Assembly (NCBI GenBank): GCA_964650485.1
Contig: CAZYTX010000005.1
Location: 54,453 to 118,452, forward strand
Reading direction: 5' to 3'
DNA length: 64,000 nt
Origin: CAZYTX01 sp964650485
GTDB lineage: Bacteria; RBG-13-61-14; DATKZS01
The notes beneath the pieces were generated by a model, which was not told where the DNA came from, ran no database searches, and saw only the letters and a program-made list of their open reading frames with translations. Position 1 is the first letter of the stretch; every line of letters begins with the position of its first letter. The translations under genes and the position numbers were made by a program. Below are positions 10,519-18,609 of the stretch, piece by piece.

Positions 10519-11964
10519 CTATCCTCGCCACAGGGATTTAAGCTCCTTGGCAGCCAGCTTGTTTTTAGGGTCCAGCTTGAGCACCTTCTCCAACTGTATG
10601 ACAGCAGCGGGTATCTGCTTGAGCCCCTTGTAAGCCCGGGCAAGGGCCATGTGATAGTCCGCAACACCAGGCTCCATCTCGATGGCCTTCAAAAGAAGGG
10701 AGCGGGCCTTCTCGTGATTGCCCTGGATCTCGATCAAAAGCTCCGCGTACCTGTGATATAGCTTGGGGCTCTCGAAGCCAAGCTCCAGTGCGGTCTTGAA
10801 ATGGGAGGCGGCCTTCTTGAGGTCACCGTCGAGTTGAGAGTCCACACCGGCCCTGAACTCCGACTCGGCCTTCCTGCCCTCTTCCGTCTTGTCAAGCTCC
10901 TCCAATGCCTGCTTGTATTTCTTGTTCGCGGGGTCATACTGGACCGCGAGCTTCAGGTTGATCCTGGCCGCTTGGAAGTTTCCTTTGTCAATCTCTATCA
11001 CAGCGCCCTCATAGAACTTCTGCGCCTGCTTGGAGGGGCCAGTGGCCCCTTGCTCTTTCATCTTCTGCTCGATCTTCTTTCCGATGGGCGACGACGCCTT
11101 TTTTCCCTTTTTCAAACCGAGCTTGAACTTGGGTCCGGAAGGCTTGTCCGGCTCCTTCTCTTCTTTCTTCTTTTGGGGCCTGGTCTTCTCTTCTATTGGC
11201 TTCTGCTTTGATACCCTTATATTTTTCCAGGGCGACGCTCCCCCTTTTACCGACCTGGTCCGGCTTTGAGGTTGCGCCGCGGGCTCCTTAGCTGCCTCCT
11301 CCTCCCAATCCTCTTCCTCGCTCAGCGAGCCGTCATACTCGGCCCTTGCCTCGGGGTCGGCAAGTAGCTTGTACCCCTTGTTCAACTGCTTGAATATCTC
11401 CTGGAGCTTCCCCTTGAAGTCCCTATCAGCCCTGCGGTAGTACTTGTCGGGGTGGAAAGACTTTGTTCTTTTAAAATAGGCCTTTTTAAGCTGGTTCTCC
11501 TTCGCGCCCCTGGATATCCCCAAAAGGTCATAATAACTCAGATGTTCGAGGTTATCAAAGATGGAGTCCACAAGCGGGATAAATTCCTCCCCCTTGGGAA
11601 GATCACTTCTGAGCATCTTTTTCAAAGACTGAAGGTCATACACCGAGCCCGGGGCATGACCCTCTTCTCCGGCCCCGGCCTCCCCGCGGCCCTCCGCTGG
11701 ACCGGGCTTTGCCTTCTCTTCCCTGTGCTTGAAAACAAGTATCCCTTTTCCGTGCAGGGATCTCAGCATGGATACGGTTTTATCTTTTCCCAGGCCGGTG
11801 CTGACACACAGGTCACCCACGCTCTGGAGCCCGTCAATCCTCCCGAGCACGTACCCCTCCTCGGGCGTCACCTCCATCCCCATAATATCCACGCCTTCGC
11901 ACATGCGGGGAACGGATTCAGGAGAGAATTCTTCGCTATCGCACTCATCAGGCATCTTTCGCAT
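10519..11964 (-). CDS. J-domain protein with winged-helix-like N-terminus and TPR tail
   Basis: The 481-residue protein has three parts. Residues ~25-85 resemble a small winged-helix domain (EEGYVLGRIDGLQSVGDL...). Residues ~138-205 are a J domain (YYDLLGISRGAKENQLKKAY) with the HPD motif intact in SFHPDKYYR. After a basic/proline-rich linker, residues ~310-481 form TPR repeats. It is the co-chaperone of the DnaK encoded 12 bases downstream; the TPRs probably choose the client. It overlaps argF by 17 bases. ATG at 11964 is used; the ATG three codons later has better spacing from GGGGGA. The same domain order is common in myxobacteria-like and delta-type genomes. Confidence 0.88.
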   Translation of the reverse strand: MRKMPDECDSEEFSPESVPRMCEGVDIMGMEVTPEEGYVLGRIDGLQSVGDLCVSTGLGKDKTVSMLRSLHGKGILVFKHREEKAKPGPAEGRGEAGAGEEGHAPGSVYDLQSLKKMLRSDLPKGEEFIPLVDSIFDNLEHLSYYDLLGISRGAKENQLKKAYFKRTKSFHPDKYYRRADRDFKGKLQEIFKQLNKGYKLLADPEARAEYDGSLSEEEDWEEEAAKEPAAQPQSRTRSVKGGASPWKNIRVSKQKPIEEKTRPQKKKEEKEPDKPSGPKFKLGLKKGKKASSPIGKKIEQKMKEQGATGPSKQAQKFYEGAVIEIDKGNFQAARINLKLAVQYDPANKKYKQALEELDKTEEGRKAESEFRAGVDSQLDGDLKKAASHFKTALELGFESPKLYHRYAELLIEIQGNHEKARSLLLKAIEMEPGVADYHMALARAYKGLKQIPAAVIQLEKVLKLDPKNKLAAKELKSLWRG

Positions 11965-12880
11965 CCCCCGCCAAAAGGTCGAGAACGGCCTTCTGCACGT
12001 GAAGCCTGTTCTCGGCCTGGTCGAACACTATCGAGTTTTCGCTCTCCATGGCTTGGTCCGTTATCTCGTGACCGCGGTGAGCAGGCAGGCAATGCATCAC
12101 CCTGGCCCCGGGGGCCGCGGCCAAAAGCAGCGCCTGGTTTATCTGGAACCCGGAAAAGGCCTTCAGCCTGCGCTCCTTCTCCTCCTCCTGGCCCATGCTC
12201 ACCCACACGTCGGTGTAGAGCACGTCCGCGGCCTGGGCGGCCCGCAGCGGGTCCCTGAAAAATTCAATACTGGCGCCCTTTTCCCTTGCGGCCTGCAATA
12301 TATCCGTGTCAGGATCATACCCCTGCGGGCATGCCAGATTCAAGTGGAAGCCGAACAGGGCAGCGGCGTTGATCCAGGAGTTGGCCACATTGTTCCCGTC
12401 GCCGATGAATGCGATCTTCGCGGAGTCCGGGTCCAGGCCGGCTTCTTTGATGGTGAACAGGTCTGAGAGGATCTGGCACGGGTGCAAGAGGTCGGTTAGC
12501 CCGTTGACCACGGGTACGCCCGAGTAGCTCGCGAACTCGACCACGTCCTGGTGACGCTGTGCCCGGATCACCACCGCCTGCACGTACCTCTCGAAGACCC
12601 TGGCCGTGTCCTTTATGGGCTCGCCCCTGGAAAGCTGCAGCTCGCTGCCTGGCATGAAAAGCGGGTGGCCCCCGAGCTGGGCGATCCCCACCTGGAAGCT
12701 GGCCCGGGTGCGTGTGGAGTGCTTCTCGAAGATCATGCCCACGCTCTTTCCGGCAAGACTGTTGCACGCGCGCCCCGCTTTCCAATCCGACTTCAGACGC
12801 GCGCTCCTCTCGAGTATCAGGGAGACCTCGTCCCTTTGGTACTCGTGTATCCCGATCAAATGTCTGCCGTATAAATCCAA
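11948..12880 (-). CDS. argF: ornithine carbamoyltransferase
   Basis: The 310-residue enzyme makes citrulline from ornithine and carbamoyl phosphate in arginine synthesis. The carbamoyl-phosphate loop STRTR (55-59), HPCQ (133-136) and the ornithine/catalytic loop HCLP (263-266) are all present, and the length is normal. The start is a TTG, with no in-frame ATG before the conserved N-terminus. A promoter lies so close that the mRNA leader would be about 10 bases. It shares a transcript with the J-domain and DnaK genes downstream, an unusual operon partner set. An ArgA-like acetyltransferase of the same pathway lies 42 kb away in this window. Confidence 0.95.
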   Translation of the reverse strand: MDLYGRHLIGIHEYQRDEVSLILERSARLKSDWKAGRACNSLAGKSVGMIFEKHSTRTRASFQVGIAQLGGHPLFMPGSELQLSRGEPIKDTARVFERYVQAVVIRAQRHQDVVEFASYSGVPVVNGLTDLLHPCQILSDLFTIKEAGLDPDSAKIAFIGDGNNVANSWINAAALFGFHLNLACPQGYDPDTDILQAAREKGASIEFFRDPLRAAQAADVLYTDVWVSMGQEEEKERRLKAFSGFQINQALLLAAAPGARVMHCLPAHRGHEITDQAMESENSIVFDQAENRLHVQKAVLDLLAGDAKDA

Positions 12881-12896
12881 GGCGCTTAACCCTGTT

Positions 12897-12925
12897 ATTA
12901 TATTTTTTTAACGCCTCTATTGCAA
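12897..12925 (-). promoter_or_regulatory. promoter of the argF-dnaK operon
   Basis: On the minus strand TTGCAA (12920-12925) and a perfect TATAAT (12897-12902) are separated by 17 bases. Transcription would start near 12890, about 10 bases before the TTG start of argF. The -35 is imperfect (4 of 6). Confidence 0.6.
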
Positions 12926-13020
12926 CAGGCGGTTAAACCTTGTAACCCACAACTCTGCGTTAAGGACGTATGCAGGCAAACACCGCGGCCCTCTTCACGT
13001 TGACGCCGGCTCTGCCTTTT

Positions 13021-14160
13021 CTAATCTTTCAGCACTTCCCTGGAGATGACTATCCTCTGCACCTCGGAGGTTCCCTCGTATATGGCGGTGATCTTGGCGT
13101 CGCGATAGAACCTCTCCACCGGGTACTCCTTTATATACCCGTACCCGCCGTGAATCTGCACGGCCTTGTTGGTCACCCTCTCCGCGACCTCCGCGGCGTA
13201 GAGCTTGCACATAGCCGACTCCTTGTTGAACCACTCTTTTGCCATCTTCATCTTCGCGGCCCTCCATGTGAGCAGCCTTGCCGCGTCAACCTCGGTGGCC
13301 ATGTCGGCGAGCATGAACTGTATGGCCTGGAAGCTCGATATGGTCTTTCCGAACTGCACCCTCTCCTTGGCGAAGTTCACCGCGGCGTCAAGTGCCCCCC
13401 TGGCAATGCCCACGGCCTGCGAGGCAATGCCTATCCTGCCGCCGTCCAGGGTGTGCATGGCCACGCGGAAGCCCTTGCCCCTCTCTCCCAGCAGGTTGTC
13501 CTTTGGCACGCGGCAGTCCTCGAATATCAGCTCCGCGGTGCTGGACCCCAGGATCCCCAGCTTCTCCTCCAGCTTGCCCACGGAGAAGCCGGGCGCGTCC
13601 TTTGGCACTATAAAGGCGCTGATGCCCCGGTGTGAGGGGTCATCTTCTGTCCTGGCGAAGAGCACGCACACCCCGGCCTCTTTGCCGTTTGTGATAAAGA
13701 GCTTGGACCCGTTTATGATCCACTCGTCCCCCTTGAGCTCGGCCTTGGTCTTTATCGCGGCCGCGTCCGAGCCGGCCTGCGGCTCGGTCAGCCCCAGGCA
13801 GCCGATGGTCTCGCCCTTGGCCAGAGGCGCCAGGTAATTCTTTTTCTGAAGGTCAGTGCCGAAGTGCATGACCGGGGATATGGCCAGAGAGTTGTGCGCG
13901 GACATGATCACACCGGTGCTGCCGCAGGCAGCGGAGATCTCCTCCACCGCTATGGCGTAGGAGAGCGTGTCCATGCCGGCGCCGCCCCACTCCTCCGGGA
14001 CCTCGACCCCCATGAGACCCAGTTCAGCCATCTGCTTAATCACGTCCTCCGGGTACTCGTGGTTCTTGTCAACCTCCGCGGACCGGGGCGCGACCACGTT
14101 CTTTGCAAAGTCCCGGGTCATGTCCTGGATCATCCGCTGCTCTTCCGTGAGATCGAACAT
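13021..14160 (-). CDS. acyl-CoA dehydrogenase (short-chain/butyryl type)
   Basis: The 379-residue FAD enzyme oxidises acyl-CoA to enoyl-CoA. It has the usual N-terminal helical, middle beta and C-terminal helical domains. Signature 1 is GCLGLTEPQAGSD; the C-terminal catalytic base is Glu362 in IYEGTSEVQRI, the position used by butyryl/short-chain dehydrogenases. GGAGGTGTGCG precedes the ATG. Downstream neighbours on this strand are 787 bases away across a toxin-antitoxin pair, but crotonase and thiolase genes encode the next beta-oxidation steps, so the three belong to one pathway. No ETF genes are in the window. Confidence 0.93.
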   Translation of the reverse strand: MFDLTEEQRMIQDMTRDFAKNVVAPRSAEVDKNHEYPEDVIKQMAELGLMGVEVPEEWGGAGMDTLSYAIAVEEISAACGSTGVIMSAHNSLAISPVMHFGTDLQKKNYLAPLAKGETIGCLGLTEPQAGSDAAAIKTKAELKGDEWIINGSKLFITNGKEAGVCVLFARTEDDPSHRGISAFIVPKDAPGFSVGKLEEKLGILGSSTAELIFEDCRVPKDNLLGERGKGFRVAMHTLDGGRIGIASQAVGIARGALDAAVNFAKERVQFGKTISSFQAIQFMLADMATEVDAARLLTWRAAKMKMAKEWFNKESAMCKLYAAEVAERVTNKAVQIHGGYGYIKEYPVERFYRDAKITAIYEGTSEVQRIVISREVLKD

Positions 14161-14273
14161 CGCACACCTCCTTGAAAACGCTACTGCATCGTATCAGAAC
14201 AACTATTTTTGATTTTCCTCGTTTAAATGTCAAGGTCCGTGAGATTACGTGTCCTGAAATTATTTGGCCCGGC

Positions 14274-14309
14274 TTGACCCTGTAATCCGGTATGATAATA
14301 TATCGTACC
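14274..14309 (+). promoter_or_regulatory. mazEF promoter with overlapping palindromic operator
   Basis: TTGACC (14274-14279) and TAATAT (14296-14301, 16-base spacer) could form the promoter. Over the -10 lies an imperfect palindrome: GGTATGATA (14289-14297), ATA spacer, TATCGTACC (14301-14309); arms match at 8 of 9 positions. It abuts the GGAGG ribosome site at 14310-14314. This is the expected place for autorepression by the ribbon-helix-helix antitoxin. Confidence 0.65.
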
Positions 14310-14322
14310 GGAGGTGAGACTG

Positions 14323-14562
14323 ATGGGCTCGGCAAAGGTTGCGATCACGATTGAGGAGGAACTGCTTCGGACGGTTGACCGATGGGTGAAGCAGGGCCGC
14401 TACAAGAACCGCAGCCAGGCCATCCAGGCCGCGGTGCGGGAGAAGACCCGGCGCTGGCGCCGGACCCGGCTTGCCGAGGAGCTTGCAAAGCTTGACCGCG
14501 AAGAGGAGCGGGCTCTTTCCGATGAAAGGTTTGAGGGCGAGACATGGCCCGAAGAATTTTGA
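14323..14562 (+). CDS. ribbon-helix-helix antitoxin (MazE/CopG type)
   Basis: This 79-residue protein has an N-terminal ribbon-helix-helix DNA-binding fold (KVAITIEEELLRTVDRWV..NRSQAIQAAVRE) and an acidic, flexible C-terminus (ERALSDERFEGETWPEEF) of the sort that threads into a MazF toxin. The ATG at 14323 is chosen because GGAGG (14310-14314) lies 8 bases before it; a GTG at 14314 overlaps that site. It overlaps the toxin gene by 19 bases. It should neutralise the toxin and repress its own promoter through the adjacent palindrome. Confidence 0.9.
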   Translation: MGSAKVAITIEEELLRTVDRWVKQGRYKNRSQAIQAAVREKTRRWRRTRLAEELAKLDREEERALSDERFEGETWPEEF

Positions 14563-14885
14563 GAGGTGACATCTACTGGGCGGAGCTCGCATGCGTGCGC
14601 GGGCGTGAGCAGTCGGGCCGCAGGCCGGTGCTTGTCCTCAGCCGCGAGATATTCAACCAGCGCTCGGGGACCGTAATAGCAATGGCCATCACCGGCAGTC
14701 CCCAGTCAGCCGGCTTTCCTCTTACTTATCCTTTGCCCGACAATCTCATGCCAAAAGCATCGTGGGTCAAGATCAGCCAGGTACGCACCCTTTCCTCGGG
14801 GCGGCTGGGAAAGAAGCTCGGCCGTCTGCCTGAAAACGAAGTGGACCGCATTCTGGAAGGACTGCTGGACATTATCGGTCCGTAA
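14544..14885 (+). CDS. MazF/PemK-family endoribonuclease toxin
   Basis: The 113-residue protein begins RRILRGDIYWAEL and continues with GREQSGRRPVLVLS, the conserved start of MazF/PemK toxins, which fold as SH3-like barrels and cut mRNA at short sequences. The second half keeps ASWVKISQVRTLSSGRLGKKLG and a helix ending VDRILEGLLDIIG. Length is normal and no disabling change was seen, so it is probably active. The pair is on the plus strand between minus-strand beta-oxidation genes, which suggests insertion by transfer. Confidence 0.92.
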   Translation: MARRILRGDIYWAELACVRGREQSGRRPVLVLSREIFNQRSGTVIAMAITGSPQSAGFPLTYPLPDNLMPKASWVKISQVRTLSSGRLGKKLGRLPENEVDRILEGLLDIIGP

Positions 14886-14947
14886 GCTGCTATTGCCTCA
14901 ACAAATTCTTCCGCGGCGTCAGTATGCTTCATGTCGCAGTATCGGTT

Positions 14948-15730
14948 TCACTCTCCCTTGAACCGCGGGTCCCTCTTTTCCATGAAGGCGCTCATGCCCT
15001 CTTTCTGGTCGCTTGTGTCAAAGCACTGCGCGAACAAAGACCTCTCGATCAGCAGGGCCTTGTCAAGGTCCTCGTCGTATCCCGACTCCACTGACTGCTT
15101 TGCCAGGCTGATGGCCACCGGGCCCTTTGCCATGATGGTGCGTGCCAGGTTCCTGGCCTCGTCCATGAGTTCCTCGGGCGTGCAGACCCTGTTAACCAGT
15201 CCTATTGCCAGTGCCCTGGTGGAGTCGAAGTACTCACCCGAGAAGATGATCTCCTTGGCCCTGGCTTTTCCCAGCAGCCTGGTCAGCCGCTGGGTGCCGC
15301 CGAACCCCGGGAACACGCCCAGGTTCACCTCGGGCGTGCCGAAGCGGGCCTTTTCCGATGCCAGGATTATATCGCATGATATGGCCAGCTCCGTGCCCCC
15401 TCCCAGGGCGTAGCCGTTGACCGCGGCCAGCACCGGCTTTGGTAACTGCTCGATCATGCGGAACACGCTCTGGCCGAGCTCGGAGAATGCAAAGGCCTGC
15501 CGGGGCGTGAACTCCTTCATCGCGGCTATGTCCGCGCCGGCCACGAAGCTCTTGTCCCCGGCGCCGGTGATGATGACCACCTTTACGTCTTCCCTGCCGC
15601 CGCACTCGAGTATCTTCTGTCTTAGCTCGAATAGGAGGTCCGGGTTGAGGGCGTTCATCTGTTTTGGCCGGTTGATGGTGAGACAGCCGATCCCTTCGGA
15701 AACGTCCAGGAGGACCAGTTCATCCGTCAT
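14948..15730 (-). CDS. enoyl-CoA hydratase (crotonase)
   Basis: This 260-residue crotonase hydrates 2-enoyl-CoA to 3-hydroxyacyl-CoA. Both catalytic glutamates are present: Glu114 in GGGTELAISCD and Glu134 in TPEVNLG; the oxyanion-hole segment is AGADIAAM. The start is placed at the ATG at 15730, behind GGAG; an in-frame extension of 47 codons upstream overlaps the thiolase gene and is not protein-like. It lies 14 bases downstream of the thiolase gene on the same transcript. A 3-hydroxybutyryl-CoA dehydrogenase gene is missing from the neighbourhood. Confidence 0.94.
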   Translation of the reverse strand: MTDELVLLDVSEGIGCLTINRPKQMNALNPDLLFELRQKILECGGREDVKVVIITGAGDKSFVAGADIAAMKEFTPRQAFAFSELGQSVFRMIEQLPKPVLAAVNGYALGGGTELAISCDIILASEKARFGTPEVNLGVFPGFGGTQRLTRLLGKARAKEIIFSGEYFDSTRALAIGLVNRVCTPEELMDEARNLARTIMAKGPVAISLAKQSVESGYDEDLDKALLIERSLFAQCFDTSDQKEGMSAFMEKRDPRFKGE

Positions 15731-15744
15731 AAAAGACTCCTTTA

Positions 15745-16929
15745 TCAATCTCTTCTCAGCACCATGGCGGTTGCTTCGCCGCCGCCAATGCACAGGCTCC
15801 CCATGCCCAGCTTTGCGTTGTTTCTCTTCATGGCATAGAGCAGGGTCACAGTTACGCGCGCGCCCGAGCAACCTATTGGATGGCCGATGGAGGCCGCGCC
15901 CCCGTAGATGTTTACCTTGTCCCAGTCAAGACCTCCGAACTCCTTTGCCGCGGCCAGCACCTGCACGCTGAAGGCCTCGTTAATCTCCCACAGGTCAATG
16001 TCATCCTTTTTAATCCCGGTCTTTTCCAGCAGGTCCTTCATGGCGAACGCTGGCGCGGTAGTGAACCATTCGGGGTCCTGTGCAAAGACCGAGTGGTTCA
16101 CTATCGCGGCCATGGGCTCGCACCCGAGCTCCTCGGCTTTCTCTCTGGTCATCAGCACCATTGCCGCTGCCCCGTCGTTTATGGATGATGCGTTCCCCGC
16201 TGTCACGGTCCCGTCCTTGTTGAACGCGGGCGGCAGCTTCTGCATCTTTTCCCAGTCGTATTTCTGCGGCTCCTCGTCAACCTCCACCATCACAGTCTTC
16301 TTTTTCTGCTTGACCTCCACCGGAACTATCTCCTCTTTGTAGATGCCTTTCTCTGTTGCCTCTCTCGCCCGCTCGTAGCTCCTCTTTGCAAAAAGGTCCT
16401 GCTCCTGCCGGGAGATCTCGTACTTCTTTGCGCACAGGTCGGCAAAGCTTCCCATGTGCTTGTCCTGGTACGGGTCCCACAGCCCGTCGTTCACCATGGT
16501 GTCAACAGCGGTTCCCGGCCCCATTCGCAGGCCGGTCCTTGCGCCCGGCAGGGCGTAGGGCGCCATGCTCATGCTCTCCATTCCCCCGGCTACTATGATC
16601 TCAGCGTGGCCGGCCCTTATCATGGAGTCGGCCAGCATTGCCGTGCGCATGCCCGAGCCGCATACCTTGTTAACGGTAATGGCGCCCACCGAGGTGGGTA
16701 TGCCGGCGTGAATGGATGCCTGCCTGGCCGGGGCCTGGCCCTGGGCCGCGGGAAGAACGCAGCCCATTATGACCTCGTCAACCATGTCCACGGCCAGCTT
16801 GCCCCCGGCGCGTTCGATCGCGGACTTGATGGCTGTCGCACCCAGCCGTGGCCCGGGCACGGCGCCTAGACTTCCCAGAAAGGAACCCACCGGGGTTCTT
16901 GCCGCGCCCACTATCACGGTTTCATTCAT
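15745..16929 (-). CDS. acetyl-CoA C-acetyltransferase (thiolase)
   Basis: The 394-residue thiolase carries the acyl-binding Cys90 (KVCGSGMR), His350 (GHPIGCSGAR) and the second cysteine Cys380 (SLCIGGGEA), with NEAFSVQ in between. It can cleave or form acetoacetyl-CoA. Length and motifs match the AtoB/PhaA type. GAGAGGTGAG precedes the ATG. It heads an operon with the crotonase gene. Together with the acyl-CoA dehydrogenase nearby these genes suit butyrate/beta-oxidation or its reversal. Confidence 0.95.
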   Translation of the reverse strand: MNETVIVGAARTPVGSFLGSLGAVPGPRLGATAIKSAIERAGGKLAVDMVDEVIMGCVLPAAQGQAPARQASIHAGIPTSVGAITVNKVCGSGMRTAMLADSMIRAGHAEIIVAGGMESMSMAPYALPGARTGLRMGPGTAVDTMVNDGLWDPYQDKHMGSFADLCAKKYEISRQEQDLFAKRSYERAREATEKGIYKEEIVPVEVKQKKKTVMVEVDEEPQKYDWEKMQKLPPAFNKDGTVTAGNASSINDGAAAMVLMTREKAEELGCEPMAAIVNHSVFAQDPEWFTTAPAFAMKDLLEKTGIKKDDIDLWEINEAFSVQVLAAAKEFGGLDWDKVNIYGGAASIGHPIGCSGARVTVTLLYAMKRNNAKLGMGSLCIGGGEATAMVLRRD

Positions 16930-16982
16930 TTACTCACCTCTCTTGATAGACGTTAACAACAAGGAACATGTTAAATGAAGAA

Positions 16983-17007
16983 GGAGAGGCGGTAAAGCCG
17001 CCTCTCC
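16983..17007 (-). terminator. terminator of the lipoprotein gene
   Basis: Perfect 10-base arms, GGAGAGGCGG (16983-16992) and CCGCCTCTCC (16998-17007), with a 5-base loop. On the minus strand the stem is followed by TTCTTC. It lies 27 bases after the stop of the gene at 17035-18174. Confidence 0.75.
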
Positions 17008-17034
17008 CCTCGGCTCATCCCATCGCCCTGTTAT

Positions 17035-18174
17035 CTAGAAATCCAGATTGTTTCTAGGAGGCAGACAATCGTTGCCACTTCCGTTTTTGCTGCTCATGTT
17101 GAAAGTCCTGTTGAAGGGGTCAACGCTTATGGAGACCTTGCAGTCCCCGTTATAGGGTCCCAGGCCGTTCCAGGGACGGTCTGCATCGAACATGTAAATA
17201 TTGGTTATGTTGAATTCATTAAACGGCTCGGGTTCGAAAGACGAGGGCCAGGCGGCATCGTAGCCGCTAAGCAGGATGAGGCCGTCCTCGTCGTCCACGG
17301 AGTAGTAAATTGGATACCTGCCGGAGAGCGGAGAAGCGCCGGCCCCGTCGCTGTCCACCACGGCACTTATGTTCACCATCCACATCCCGTCGGTGGCGCC
17401 CCCTGGTGTGGTGCCGGTAGCCGGTTGTCCGTCAAAGGGGTCCAGCACCAGGTACCTGGTGGCCGTGCCCCATACCTGGTAGGTTCCCGTGCTTACCCCC
17501 TGTTCGAGCCTCCCGCCTGTAAAGCCGGAGTAGCTCTTTACAATGACCTGCTCGCTCTCCTGGCTCACGTATGCCTGGATGTCCACCGCTCCGTCCAGCT
17601 CCCAGGTGGCCCCGGCTAAAGGGTCCGGCCAGTGGCAGTCAACATAGTTCAGCACGTAATGATGGTCTCCTTTTTCCTGGCAGAAATTGACGCCGTTCTG
17701 GTTACAGAACTCGCTCGCAAACTCTGCGTAGTCAAACCTGTCGTTATCGTTACTGTCCAGGGTGCAGGGGTTCTCGGCGACCGGGAAGCCCCTCAGGTAA
17801 AAGGGCGTGTCATCGAGGAATATTCCCGTTCTGACGGTAACGCCGGCCATGACGGTGGTCCCTGTCTTGACGTTCCCGAAGAGGACGTCGTCGCTCATGA
17901 TCCTTACAATGTCCCTTACCTTGTTAGTGTTTATACGCCCCCTGAGCAGGTTCTTGCAGTGGGTGCCGAAATCAACTCCCGTGCTGATGTCGTCACATCT
18001 GGGCTCACCCTCCTGCAGTGCTATCTCCCCCATTTGATAGTCTATGTTACGGGCGACTTCCTGGAGGCTGAGGGGCTGTGACTTGTCTTCTTCCTCTTCT
18101 TCCTCTGCAATGCAGGATGTAAAACAGAACGAGGCGATTATTACAGCAAGTAAAGCCATCCATTCCTTTTTCAT
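17035..18174 (-). CDS. lipoprotein of unknown function
   Basis: The 379-residue protein starts with a lipoprotein signal (lipobox FTSC) followed by a run of eight consecutive acidic residues after IAE. The mature part has Cys-containing loops, a 'DSNDNDRFDYAEFASEFCNQNG' stretch that looks calcium-binding-like (EF-hand-type spacing of Asp/Asn), and many beta-prone segments. No family was recognised. AGGAGGAAGG precedes the ATG, a promoter candidate lies 44-73 bases upstream, and a terminator follows, so it is a stand-alone transcript. Confidence 0.7.
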   Translation of the reverse strand: MKKEWMALLAVIIASFCFTSCIAEEEEEEDKSQPLSLQEVARNIDYQMGEIALQEGEPRCDDISTGVDFGTHCKNLLRGRINTNKVRDIVRIMSDDVLFGNVKTGTTVMAGVTVRTGIFLDDTPFYLRGFPVAENPCTLDSNDNDRFDYAEFASEFCNQNGVNFCQEKGDHHYVLNYVDCHWPDPLAGATWELDGAVDIQAYVSQESEQVIVKSYSGFTGGRLEQGVSTGTYQVWGTATRYLVLDPFDGQPATGTTPGGATDGMWMVNISAVVDSDGAGASPLSGRYPIYYSVDDEDGLILLSGYDAAWPSSFEPEPFNEFNITNIYMFDADRPWNGLGPYNGDCKVSISVDPFNRTFNMSSKNGSGNDCLPPRNNLDF

Positions 18175-18217
18175 AACATCCTTCCTCCTTGTCCCTTTTT
18201 ACGCATAAGGTCAGCTA

Positions 18218-18247
18218 ACATTACCATGATGCATCCGATGTTGTCAA
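18218..18247 (-). promoter_or_regulatory. promoter candidate of the 17.0-18.2 kb lipoprotein gene
   Basis: On the minus strand TTGACA (18242-18247) and TAATGT (18218-18223) are 18 bases apart, ending 44 bases before the ATG. Another TTGACA lies about 30 bases further upstream. Confidence 0.5.
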
Positions 18248-18305
18248 GTGAAAAAATCCACTCTGATGTCAAGCACTTGTAAAGCCGGATGAGAGCTTAG
18301 AGTGG

Positions 18306-18593
18306 CTATTTTTTCCTAAAAAGATCATCCAGGCGCTTTTTAGCCTCGTCTTTCTGCGAGGTCTCCTCTCCGCCTCTGGCACCCTGGAACTCGAAGTAGT
18401 CGCACAAGTTGGCCCTGTCCCTGTCCCTCACCATCTCGGCCTTGGGCTCCCTGCACTGGTTGTGAAAGCCGGTGTCATGGAACCTGCATTGCAGGCAGCA
18501 GTGAAGGTCGCGGCCGCAATGAGGACAGACGTCCTTCCTCATCACCCTGGTTTTTATCTCGATCTCGCCCCGGCAGAAAAAGCACTCCGGCAT
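18306..18593 (-). CDS. small cysteine-rich zinc-ribbon protein
   Basis: This 95-residue protein has ten cysteines arranged as CFFC, CPHCGRDLHCCLQC, CREP and CDYF. This arrangement (CPxCGRDLHCCLQCRFHD...NQCREP...NLCDYFEF) is that of a small conserved hypothetical family in anaerobes and probably binds two zinc ions. The C-terminus is charged and helical. It lies 16 bases downstream of the FG-GAP lipoprotein gene and is likely co-transcribed. Function is unknown. Confidence 0.75.
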   Translation of the reverse strand: MPECFFCRGEIEIKTRVMRKDVCPHCGRDLHCCLQCRFHDTGFHNQCREPKAEMVRDRDRANLCDYFEFQGARGGEETSQKDEAKKRLDDLFRKK

Positions 18594-18609
18594 TTCCCTT
18601 GTCCCTGGT

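Noticed and set aside
14228..14233. TTGACA on the minus strand upstream of the acyl-CoA dehydrogenase gene
   Set aside because: The -10 at the right distance is only AAAAAT; too weak to list as a promoter.
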